From an uncultured Spartobacteria bacterium (GTDB taxonomy: Bacteria; Verrucomicrobiota; Verrucomicrobiia; Chthoniobacterales; Terrimicrobiaceae), in NCBI GenBank assembly GCA_937960895.1, contig CALCJD010000054.1, forward strand, positions 1 to 47,710: a stretch of DNA of 47,710 bases. Reading direction: 5' to 3'. Both the position numbers and the translations under genes were made by a program. The notes under the pieces were generated by a model that saw nothing but the letters and a program-made list of their open reading frames with translations, ran no database searches and was not told where the DNA came from. Positions 6,648 through 13,962 of the stretch are shown in pieces (positions within the stretch are counted from its first letter, which is position 1; the number at the start of each line of letters is the position of its first letter).

Positions 6648-9521
6648 TTAGCTCAGCAACTGCCGCAGCACGTAGGGCAGGATGCCGCCGTGGCGGAAGT
6701 AGTCGACTTCGATGGCCGTGTCGATGCGGGAGCGGACGGTCACCTTTTCCTCCGTACCGTTGGCGCGGCGGATGACCAGCGTGAGGTCCTGCATCGGCTT
6801 GAGGTTTTCATCGAGGCCGAGCACGTCGAAGGTTTCCGTGCCGTCGAGGCCGAGGGTCTGCGCGTTGACTCCCTCCGGGAACTGGCAGGGCAGCACGCCC
6901 ATGCCGACGAGGTTCGAGCGGTGGATGCGTTCGAAGCTCTGGGCCACCACGCATTTCACGCCGAGCAGGTTCGTGCCCTTGGCCGCCCAGTCGCGGCTGG
7001 ATCCGGTGCCGTATTCCTGTCCGGCGAAGATGATGAGCGGCGTTCCCTCCGCCTTGTAGGCCATGCAGGCGTCGTAGATGAAGGTCGGCTTGCCGGCCTT
7101 GGCGGTGATTTCCTTGTCCGGAGCCGGCACGTCCCTGTCGCCGAAGTAGAGGGTGTAGCCCCCTTCGACGCCGGGCACCATGAGGTTCTTGATGCGGACG
7201 TTGGCGAAGGTGCCGCGGGTCATCACGCGGTCGTTGCCGCGGCGCGAACCGTAGCTGTTGAAGTCCTCGGGAGCCACGCCGTTTTCGAGCAGGAACTTGC
7301 CCGCCGGGCTGGTCTTCTTGATGGCGCCGGCCGGACTGATGTGGTCGGTCGTGACGCTGTCGCCGAAGATGCCCATGGCGCGGGCGCCCTTGATCTCGCC
7401 GATCGTTCCGGGCGTCATGCTGAACCCGTCAAAGAACGGCGGCTGCTGGATGTAGGTGGATTTTTCGTTCCACGCATACACCTCGCCCACACTGGACGGG
7501 ATCTCGTTCCACTTGGGATTCTGGCTGGCGAAGTCGCTGTAGAGCTTGCGATAGACCTCCGGCTTGAGCGCGGCGGACATGGCGGAGCGCACCTCCTCCT
7601 GGGTCGGCCAGATGTCCTTGAGGTAGACGTCCGATCCGTCCGAACCCTTGCCGATCGGTTCCTTGCTGAGGTCGATGTCCACGGTGCCGGCGAGCGCAAA
7701 GGCGACGACGAGCGGCGGGGACATCAGGAAGTTGGCGCGGATGTTCTGGTGCACACGCGCCTCGAAGTTGCGGTTGCCCGAGAGCACGCTGGCGGCCACG
7801 AGGTCATTGTCGAGGATGGCCTTTTCGAGGGCCGGATGCAGGGGACCGGAGTTGCCGATGCAGGTGGTACAGCCGTAACCGACGGTCTGGAATCCGAGCT
7901 GGTCGAGGTATTTCTGCAGACCGGTCTTCTCGAGGTAGTCGGTCACCACGCGCGAACCGGGTCCGAGCGAGGTCTTGACCGCCGGATTCACCTTGAGCCC
8001 CTTCTCCACCGCCTTCTTGGCGAGGAGACCGGCGCCGAGCATCACGCTCGGATTGCTGGTGTTCGTGCAGCTCGTGATGGCGGCGATGAGCACGCTGCCG
8101 TTGCCGATCTGGGCATCGGCCGCCTTGTAGGCGGTGGAGGCCGGTTCGTCCGGGGTGGGACGATTCGCCACCATCTCGAGCTCGTGGCGGGGCAGGCCTT
8201 CCTTCTGGTGATTGACCACGGCGTCGGTGGACGGCATGTCCGACGGACCCGCGGCGCTTCCATTGAGATGCACCGGGAATTTCCGCTCAAGGTCGGCGGG
8301 ACTTTTTCCGTATCCGCCCTCGGTGAGCGGCTTGGTGAAGAGGGTCTCGAAGGTTTGCTTGAGTTCGGGAAGGTTGATGCGGTCCTGCGGACGCTTGGGA
8401 CCGGCCACACCGGGCACGACCGTGCCGAGGTCGAGCTCGAGCTCCACGCTGTAGTCGACCTGGCCCTTGTCCGGGATGCCCCAGAGGCCCTGGGCCTTGT
8501 AGTAATTTTCGAAGGCGACGCACAGCTCCTCACTGCGACCCGTGCCGCGGAGGTAGGCGGTGGTTTCCTCGTCCACGCCGAAGAAGCCCATGGTGGCGCC
8601 GTATTCGGGGGCCATGTTGGCGATGGTGGCGCGGTCGACGACGGCCAGCGAGCGGGCGCCCGGACCGTAAAATTCCACAAACTTGCCGACCACCTTGGCC
8701 TTGCGGAGCATTTCGGTGACCTTGAGCACGAGATCCGTGGCGGTGACGCCTTCCTTGAGCGAGCCCGTCAGATAGACGCCGACCACTTCCGGAGTGAGGA
8801 AATAAACCGGCTGTCCGAGCATGCCCGCCTCGGCTTCGATGCCGCCCACGCCCCAGCCCACGACGCCCAGGCCGTTGATCATGGTGGTGTGGGAGTCGGT
8901 GCCGACCAGCGTGTCCGGGTAAAAGACCTCCCCCTTGTCGGTCTGGGCACTGAGGACGCCCTTGGCGAGGTATTCCAGGTTGACCTGGTGAATGATGCCG
9001 ATGCCCGGAGGCACGACGCCGAAGGTCTTGAACGCCTGCTGGCCCCACTTGAGGAGTTCGTAGCGCTCGCGATTGCGCTTGAACTCCAGGTCAAGGTTCA
9101 ACTGGAGCGCCTGGGCGGATCCGAAAAAGTCCACCTGCACGGAGTGGTCCACCACGAGGTCAACCGGCACGAGGGGCTCGATCATGCGGGGATCGCGGCC
9201 CAGGCCGGCCACCGTGGAACGCATGGCGGCGAGGTCCACGAGCAGCGGGACCCCGGTGAAGTCCTGCAGGACCACGCGGGCAACCACAAAGGGAATTTCC
9301 ACCGGCGCGGGCGCCTTGGCATTCCAGTTGGCCAGCACTTCCACATCCTTGTCGGTCACCCGCTTGCCGTCGCAGTTGCGGAGGACGGATTCGAGGACGA
9401 TGCGAATGCTGATCGGGAGGCGCGAGATTTTGCCGATGCCCTGTTTTTCGAGTTCAGGCAGCGAGTAATAGAGTCCGGTCTTGCCGTTGCCGGCATCAAA
9501 GGTGCGCAGTGTGTCGATCAT
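6648..9521 (-). CDS. acnA: Aconitate hydratase A (IRP/AcnA type)
   Basis: Interconverts citrate and isocitrate in the TCA cycle through a [4Fe-4S] cluster. The 957-residue protein shows TSCTNTSNP (Cys485) and GCTTCIGNSGPL (Cys551 and Cys554), the three cluster ligands; their 66 and 69-residue spacings equal those of E. coli AcnA. The swivel domain has GQEYGTGSSRDWAAKG and SFERIHRSNLVGMGVLP. It is about 60 residues longer than usual, mostly from an insertion of about 50 residues before Cys485 (a segment rich in Pro, Ala and Ser). I use the ATG at 9521 (MIDTLRTFDAG); an ATG at 9557 would add 12 residues of no family similarity. A clear terminator follows. AcnA-type proteins can also bind mRNA when the cluster is lost. 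Confidence 0.96.
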   Translation of the reverse strand: MIDTLRTFDAGNGKTGLYYSLPELEKQGIGKISRLPISIRIVLESVLRNCDGKRVTDKDVEVLANWNAKAPAPVEIPFVVARVVLQDFTGVPLLVDLAAMRSTVAGLGRDPRMIEPLVPVDLVVDHSVQVDFFGSAQALQLNLDLEFKRNRERYELLKWGQQAFKTFGVVPPGIGIIHQVNLEYLAKGVLSAQTDKGEVFYPDTLVGTDSHTTMINGLGVVGWGVGGIEAEAGMLGQPVYFLTPEVVGVYLTGSLKEGVTATDLVLKVTEMLRKAKVVGKFVEFYGPGARSLAVVDRATIANMAPEYGATMGFFGVDEETTAYLRGTGRSEELCVAFENYYKAQGLWGIPDKGQVDYSVELELDLGTVVPGVAGPKRPQDRINLPELKQTFETLFTKPLTEGGYGKSPADLERKFPVHLNGSAAGPSDMPSTDAVVNHQKEGLPRHELEMVANRPTPDEPASTAYKAADAQIGNGSVLIAAITSCTNTSNPSVMLGAGLLAKKAVEKGLKVNPAVKTSLGPGSRVVTDYLEKTGLQKYLDQLGFQTVGYGCTTCIGNSGPLHPALEKAILDNDLVAASVLSGNRNFEARVHQNIRANFLMSPPLVVAFALAGTVDIDLSKEPIGKGSDGSDVYLKDIWPTQEEVRSAMSAALKPEVYRKLYSDFASQNPKWNEIPSSVGEVYAWNEKSTYIQQPPFFDGFSMTPGTIGEIKGARAMGIFGDSVTTDHISPAGAIKKTSPAGKFLLENGVAPEDFNSYGSRRGNDRVMTRGTFANVRIKNLMVPGVEGGYTLYFGDRDVPAPDKEITAKAGKPTFIYDACMAYKAEGTPLIIFAGQEYGTGSSRDWAAKGTNLLGVKCVVAQSFERIHRSNLVGMGVLPCQFPEGVNAQTLGLDGTETFDVLGLDENLKPMQDLTLVIRRANGTEEKVTVRSRIDTAIEVDYFRHGGILPYVLRQLLS

Positions 9522-9729
9522 GATGGTATCCCATTTATTGACGCCAAAACCGGGCACCGCGCCAGCAATTTGTTAACGGTTGGTTGCCTTGTTTTTGCGT
9601 TCAATTGCCCCGGGTGACCCGCAGGCGCCCCCGGAGGGGGCCAATATTCCCTTGTTTCCCCCACGCTCCGGGTCAAAATGAATCGGACATTGCCAGCGCC
9701 TCCCAACCGGACAGAATAGCCTTCCCGCC

Positions 9730-10200
9730 ATGATCGTTCACTTCCTCCGACATGCCGATGCCGAGCCCGAGGCCGCCGGCGACTTTGAACGCAAGCTCAC
9801 CACCAAGGGGCTCGAACAGGCGGAAAAGGCCGGCAAGTTTTTTGTCCGCCACGGGCTCGTGCCCTCCCTCATTGTCACCAGTCCGGTGGTCCGCGCCCGC
9901 CAGACGGCCAAAATCGTATCCCGTCATCTCGGGGACGCCGACCTCGTCGAGGAACGCTGGCTTGCCTGCGGCATGAGCCCGGAATCCTGTCTCCGCGAAC
10001 TCCCCCGGTTCGAGCCCCTGGAATCCGTCCTCCTCGTCGGACACGAACCCGATTTCAGCGAAACCATCGCCGTCCTTCTCGGCCTTCCCAATCCCGGCGC
10101 CCTGCACATCCGCAAGGCGTCCCTCACCTCAATCAGCCTCGCCCATACCGCCCCCGGTGCGGGCCAGCTGGAATTCCTGGTGCCCTGCCGGCTCATGTAA
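9730..10200 (+). CDS. sixA: SixA-like phosphohistidine phosphatase
   Basis: A 156-residue histidine-phosphatase-fold protein. It opens with MIVHFLRHADAEP, where the RH of LRHADAE is the phospho-accepting histidine motif, and continues with LTTKGLEQAEKAG, TSPVVRARQTAKIV (second catalytic arginine) and LLVGHEPDFSETI (second histidine). SixA in E. coli dephosphorylates histidine phosphotransfer proteins, including the nitrogen PTS protein NPr. The gene is divergent from acnA (about 200 nt apart) and ends 5 nt before pgl, so the pair is likely one transcript. The substrate here is unknown, since no PTS or phosphorelay gene is nearby. Confidence 0.85.
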   Translation: MIVHFLRHADAEPEAAGDFERKLTTKGLEQAEKAGKFFVRHGLVPSLIVTSPVVRARQTAKIVSRHLGDADLVEERWLACGMSPESCLRELPRFEPLESVLLVGHEPDFSETIAVLLGLPNPGALHIRKASLTSISLAHTAPGAGQLEFLVPCRLM

Positions 10201-10205
10201 AATCT

Positions 10206-10886
10206 ATGACACCCGAAATCATCCACTCCACCGACTTCATCAAGGACGCCGTCGCGCTCATTGAACGTGAGGCGGACATCGCCATTTTCGAACGCGGCGA
10301 ATTTCGCATCGCCCTCAGCGGCGGCAATACGCCCCGACCCGTTTACGAGGCCCTTGCCAAGCACCGCGACGCCTGGAGCCGGTGGATTTTCACCTTCGGC
10401 GACGAACGCTGCGTGCCGCCGGACAGCGATCAGAGCAACTACCGCATGGCGAAGGAGGCTCTTTTCGACAAGGTGCCGATCCCCCCTGAAAACATTCTCC
10501 GAATCCGCGGCGAGGCTGATCCCGCCGTGGCCGCACAGGAATATGAGAACGCCCTCAGGGCCCGCGTGAAAGGGGACGGATATTACCGCCACGACCTCCT
10601 GCTCCTGGGAATGGGCGACGACGGACACACCGCCTCGCTTTTCCCCGGCACCGAGGCCCTCGGCGTCACCGACCGCTGGGTCGTTTCGAATTTCGTGCCG
10701 AAATTCAACACCCACCGGATCACCTTCACCTACCCGCTTCTGAATGCGGCCCGCCACGTCTGCTTTCTCGTGAACAGCAAGGGCAAGGACGCCGTGCTCA
10801 AGGAGGTCTTCAGCGGCCAGTCCAATTATCCCTGCGCCGCCGTACGTCCGACCCAGGGCAATCTGACCTGGCTGCTGGGGGCCTGA
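10206..10886 (+). CDS. pgl: 6-phosphogluconolactonase
   Basis: Hydrolyses 6-phosphogluconolactone to 6-phosphogluconate in the oxidative pentose phosphate pathway. The 226-residue length is normal for the DevB/Pgl family. Motifs seen: FRIALSGGNTPRPVYEAL (phosphate loop), FGDERCVPPDSDQSNYRMAKE, and LLLGMGDDGHTASLFPGT with the catalytic histidine. It follows the sixA-like gene by 5 nt and precedes a small secreted-protein gene by 8 nt. No zwf or gnd is next to it. Confidence 0.95.
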   Translation: MTPEIIHSTDFIKDAVALIEREADIAIFERGEFRIALSGGNTPRPVYEALAKHRDAWSRWIFTFGDERCVPPDSDQSNYRMAKEALFDKVPIPPENILRIRGEADPAVAAQEYENALRARVKGDGYYRHDLLLLGMGDDGHTASLFPGTEALGVTDRWVVSNFVPKFNTHRITFTYPLLNAARHVCFLVNSKGKDAVLKEVFSGQSNYPCAAVRPTQGNLTWLLGA

Positions 10887-10894
10887 GATCGGCG

Positions 10895-11374
10895 ATGGGA
10901 AAGGGAAGCAGGCTGGCGCGGAGTTTTTTTCTCGGGGTGCTGCTGCTTCTTCACCTCATGCCCGATGCTCGTTCCACCTCCCGCATCTACAGCACGATTG
11001 AGCAACTGATCAACCGCTCGGATGTGATTGCCCTGGTGACAGTTGGCGCAACCGGCGACGAGAATCCCCGGCGACCGTTCCATGACGCTCGAGCGGCAAA
11101 GGTTCAACAGATCCTCAAAGGCGAACTTTCGGAACCGCTCGTCATTCAGCATGGTTCCGGACGCGATGACACCCTCTTTCAGCAAGGCCCCGGCGAATAC
11201 CTGGTCTTTCTGAAACGGAGGGACTCGCTTCTTGTCCCCACCGACGGCTGGCCGTCCTCGAAGTTCGTCTCCGAAGGAATGGTGCAAGGATGGTGCGATT
11301 CCCAGCGCCACGACGGACCCTCCGCGCCCCTTTCCCGGGTCGTCGCCGAAATCGAAAGCGGCACCCCTCGCTAA
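10895..11374 (+). CDS. Small secreted protein of unknown function
   Basis: A 159-residue protein I do not recognise. It has a signal peptide (SRLARSFFLGVLLLLHLMPDA, residues 5-25). The mature part reads as a compact beta-rich domain: IYSTIEQLINRSDVIALVTVG, then VQQILKGELSEPLVIQHG and PGEYLVFLKRR. This pattern of 'source of risk to value..., induced cost of..., output' resembles small exported proteins with an OB-like or NTF2-like core, but no family is certain. It lies 8 nt after pgl and 5 nt before the NlpC/P60-like gene, so it is probably co-transcribed with both. Confidence 0.65.
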   Translation: MGKGSRLARSFFLGVLLLLHLMPDARSTSRIYSTIEQLINRSDVIALVTVGATGDENPRRPFHDARAAKVQQILKGELSEPLVIQHGSGRDDTLFQQGPGEYLVFLKRRDSLLVPTDGWPSSKFVSEGMVQGWCDSQRHDGPSAPLSRVVAEIESGTPR

Positions 11375-11379
11375 ACCGG

Positions 11380-11955
11380 ATGATCCGCCTGCGTTTCCTG
11401 CTCCTTTTTCTCTGCCTGGCGGGCCTTCCCTGCGTGGCGGAACCACCCGGCTCCGCTCCGACCCGCGAGGAACTCGGAAGACACCTCGAGGCGCTCACCC
11501 GGCACATCTCCGGCATGCCCTACAACGGCCGTTGGATTCCGCCGGACTCGACACTGGCCTGGACGATGGATTGCTCGAACACCGTCCGGTGGCTTTATCT
11601 GGTCACCACCAGAAGGTTGCTGCCCCGCACGGCCTCGGATCAATACGAGGCCCTGCGCCAGGCGCGCCGGCTGTGGCGGGTCAGGGCCACGGATGTCGAC
11701 TGGCGCTCAAAACTCCGCCCCGGCGACCTCCTCTTCTGGGAAAACACCTACCGTCCCAAACGCAAACCGCCCATCACCCACGTGATGATTTATCTCGGAC
11801 GCAATCCGGATGGCTCCCTCCGGATGGCCGGCGCGCAGGGCAGCCGCGGCGTGAACATCTACACCTTTCGGCCGGAGGTTCCCTACGGAGGCTACACGTG
11901 GTTTCTCTGGTTCAAACGCCAGGGCCGCTTCGTGGCCTACGGTCGTCCGCTTTAG
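11380..11955 (+). CDS. Secreted NlpC/P60-like cysteine hydrolase
   Basis: A 191-residue exported protein with a signal peptide (MIRLRFLLLFLCLAGLPCVA). The mature domain has features of the NlpC/P60 (CHAP-like) fold: a cysteine in TMDCSNTVRWLYL (Cys65), RPGDLLFWENTY (the family's 'PGDLLFF' strand) and THVMIYLG with a histidine (His134). Such enzymes usually cut peptide bonds of the peptidoglycan stem. The Cys..PGDL..H order fits, but the sequence is divergent. The ATG at 11380 directly precedes the signal peptide; an opening from 11290 lies inside the preceding gene and is rejected. Confidence 0.7.
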   Translation: MIRLRFLLLFLCLAGLPCVAEPPGSAPTREELGRHLEALTRHISGMPYNGRWIPPDSTLAWTMDCSNTVRWLYLVTTRRLLPRTASDQYEALRQARRLWRVRATDVDWRSKLRPGDLLFWENTYRPKRKPPITHVMIYLGRNPDGSLRMAGAQGSRGVNIYTFRPEVPYGGYTWFLWFKRQGRFVAYGRPL

Positions 11956-11957
11956 GA

Positions 11958-11989
11958 CCCCGCCTCACGAATGGCGAAAGGCGGCGGGG
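11958..11989 (+). terminator. Possible hairpin after the NlpC/P60-like gene
   Basis: Three bases past the stop, CCCCGCC (11958-11964) can pair with GGCGGGG (11983-11989) across an 18-nt loop. Only AAACG follows, with no U-tract, so termination is uncertain. The rest of the gap to the ROK kinase (to 12105) shows nothing further. Confidence 0.3.
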
Positions 11990-12105
11990 AAACGCATTCA
12001 TGCAACGGAGGCCCAACCATCCGGGCAAGCTTCCTCTTGGCGAGCCGCACGCCTTGTGTCTAAATCCTCCCCCCTTCCCGCGAATTCCACACTCCGAATT
12101 CCCAC

Positions 12106-13137
12106 ATGAAAGAAATCTACATTGGAACCGACAGCGGCGCGACGACGTCGAAAACAGCCGGCGTTTACGCCGACGGCACCCCCATTTCCCTTGAACTGGC
12201 CCAAAGCTCGACGAATTCGCAACTCGGCACGGCAGCCGTGGTGAAGGGATGGATTGAAGGCATCGAAAAATTCCTCGCCAAACACCATTTCACCTGGGAC
12301 CAGATCCGCGGAGTGGGCCTCGCCATGCCCGGACCCTACCAGGGATACGGCATTCTGGACCGCTCCCCCAACCTCCCGCCCTCCTTCGCGGGATGGGATT
12401 TTCACGCCGACTATTCCGCCGCCCTCGCGGAAAAGGCCGGCCGCCCGATTCCACTCGTCACCGGCAATGACGGCAACTATGGCGGCGTCGCCGAGGCGGC
12501 CAAGGTTCGCGGAGACAAGCGGGCCTCCATCATCATGCTCGCGCCCGGCTCCGGACTGGGCACCGCCTACGTCGGTCCCGACGGCCTGCCGCTCGACGGC
12601 GACACGCTCAACGGCATGGAGGCCGGCCACATGCCCGCGCCTCTGCACCTTCTCGGACTTCCCGTTTTCACCTGCGGCTGCGGACGCGCCTGGGGGTGTT
12701 TTGAGGCTTACACAACCATTTCGGGCCTTCCCCAATACCTTGATTACCTCCTCCCGAAATACCCGGATCACGAACTCGCCCACTCCGCGGCTACGGCCAA
12801 GGAAAAAGCCCTGTCCCTGCGCACGCGCGCCCAGCAGGGCGACAAACTCGCGCTGGAAATTTTCGATTATCAGGCCAAGGCCCTCGGCCTGCACGTGGCC
12901 AACCTCTCCATGGCCCTCGACGCCGAGTATGTGGTCATCGGTGGCGGCCTCATCGACCCGCACGCCACCACGGAGGAATTCCGCACCCATTACCTCAAAA
13001 CCATCCATACCGCTGCGGAACCCTGGCTGCACCCGAGCCAGCGGCATACCCTGAAAATCGTGCCCGCCACGCTTGGCGAGCTCTCCCAGGCCATCGGCGC
13101 GGCTCTGGTCGCACTTTATACGGAACAGAAAAAATAG
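12106..13137 (+). CDS. ROK-family sugar kinase
   Basis: A 343-residue kinase of the ROK family, likely glucokinase-like. It opens with IYIGTDSGATTSKTAGV (phosphate-1-type loop, with D-S-G-A-T in place of the usual D-x-G-G-T). Residues near 125 read GNDGNYGGVAEAA, close to the ROK 'NDANAAALAE' sugar-binding motif with the catalytic aspartate. APGSGLGTAYV is the second ATP loop, and CGCGRAWGCFEAY is the ROK zinc motif. No helix-turn-helix is present, so it is an enzyme and not a repressor. It has its own terminator (13150-13180). Substrate is unresolved; the loop changes mean it may not prefer glucose. Confidence 0.88.
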   Translation: MKEIYIGTDSGATTSKTAGVYADGTPISLELAQSSTNSQLGTAAVVKGWIEGIEKFLAKHHFTWDQIRGVGLAMPGPYQGYGILDRSPNLPPSFAGWDFHADYSAALAEKAGRPIPLVTGNDGNYGGVAEAAKVRGDKRASIIMLAPGSGLGTAYVGPDGLPLDGDTLNGMEAGHMPAPLHLLGLPVFTCGCGRAWGCFEAYTTISGLPQYLDYLLPKYPDHELAHSAATAKEKALSLRTRAQQGDKLALEIFDYQAKALGLHVANLSMALDAEYVVIGGGLIDPHATTEEFRTHYLKTIHTAAEPWLHPSQRHTLKIVPATLGELSQAIGAALVALYTEQKK

Positions 13138-13149
13138 CGAAACCCTCGA

Positions 13150-13180
13150 CCTTCTCCCCGCCCGGCCGGCGGGGAGAAGG
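13150..13180 (+). terminator. Hairpin terminator of the ROK kinase
   Basis: A perfect 13-bp inverted repeat (CCTTCTCCCCGCC at 13150-13162, GGCGGGGAGAAGG at 13168-13180) with a 5-nt loop begins 12 nt after the kinase stop. It is followed by GTTTCCC, a weak U-run. The rest of the 252-nt gap up to the sigma factor gene has no gene; an AT-rich stretch at 13320-13345 probably contains the promoter of the sigma operon. Confidence 0.7.
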
Positions 13181-13389
13181 GTTTCCCGAGCACATTTCCA
13201 CAGGTGGTTCTCGCGTGGAAGTTCCCGCTTCGGTGGGCGTTTCCCGGCCGCCCACGTCCTCCCGGACCGTCGTATTCTGCCGTATCCTGTCAGCACAGAG
13301 CTCTTCCTCCCCCAAAGGGAATTTTTTCTAAGAAAGCATTTTGTTCCGTGTCCTGATACCTTGGAGGGCGTTTGCGTCCCCCAGGAACC

Positions 13390-13962
13390 ATGACCGAACC
13401 GCTTGCCGTCGCCTCAGAATCCGCCTCCGGTGCCTCATCGCCGGTGGTCGTGTCCCTGCCGACCGCACGGGGGACGCTGACGGAACTGTTTGAGTCCGAG
13501 GAGAGCGCCATCCTAGGGTTTGCCATCGGAGTGGTGGGCCGCCGCTCTGTCGCGGAGGAACTGGTCCAGGAAGCGTTCCTCCGCCTGCACCAACTCTGGG
13601 ACCAAATCGAAAACCCCAGGGCCTGGCTCTACCGGTGCGTGCGCAACCTGGCCATCAATCACCTCCGCGACCACGCCCGCGAGACGCCCATCGAGGAACC
13701 CGAAGGACCTGGCGACGAACATCCACCCGACGTCGCGCTCGGACGCCTCGAAGCCATCGGCACCGTCCGCATGCTCCTGGCCGAACTTCCTCCCGAGGAC
13801 CGCAACCTCATCCACCTCAAATATCACGAAAACCTCAAATATCAGGACATCAGCCGCCGCACGGGACTCAGTGTCGGCAACGTCGGCTACAAATTGCACC
13901 ACCTTCTGAAGGGACTCGCCAATGCGCTGCGTCGTGCCGGCATAGACGGGAGTCTGCCATGA
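13390..13962 (+). CDS. ECF-type RNA polymerase sigma factor
   Basis: A 190-residue sigma-70-family ECF factor. Region 2 reads LVQEAFLRLHQLWDQIENP and AWLYRCVRNLAINHLRDHAR (the 'DxxQEtF' and 'W...ia.N...d..R' landmarks). Region 4 reads LPPEDRNLIHLKYHENLKYQ, DISRRTGLSVGNVGYKLHH, a helix-turn-helix for the -35 element. A 40-residue low-complexity N-terminal tail precedes region 2. The ATG at 13390 follows an AGGA ribosome site; a TTG at 13372 is a weaker option. The next gene starts on its stop (ATGA), and that product has an anti-sigma-like N-terminal domain, so this factor is likely held inactive until a periplasmic signal is sensed. Confidence 0.93.
   Translation: MTEPLAVASESASGASSPVVVSLPTARGTLTELFESEESAILGFAIGVVGRRSVAEELVQEAFLRLHQLWDQIENPRAWLYRCVRNLAINHLRDHARETPIEEPEGPGDEHPPDVALGRLEAIGTVRMLLAELPPEDRNLIHLKYHENLKYQDISRRTGLSVGNVGYKLHHLLKGLANALRRAGIDGSLP

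Noticed and set aside
6690..9617. A 975-codon open frame on the plus strand opposite acnA
   Set aside because: It mirrors the aconitase codons in a high-GC gene, shows no known family, is His/Val/Asp/Gly-rich, and overlaps the clearly real acnA entirely.
9627..9641. GCCCCC-GGA-GGGGGC hairpin between acnA and sixA
   Set aside because: A 6-bp stem in a GC-rich divergent gap with no U-tract; too weak to call.
13318..13356. GGAATT and CGTGTC as an ECF auto-promoter before the sigma gene
   Set aside because: The 23-nt spacing is too long for a normal ECF promoter (about 16-17 nt), so I do not claim it.
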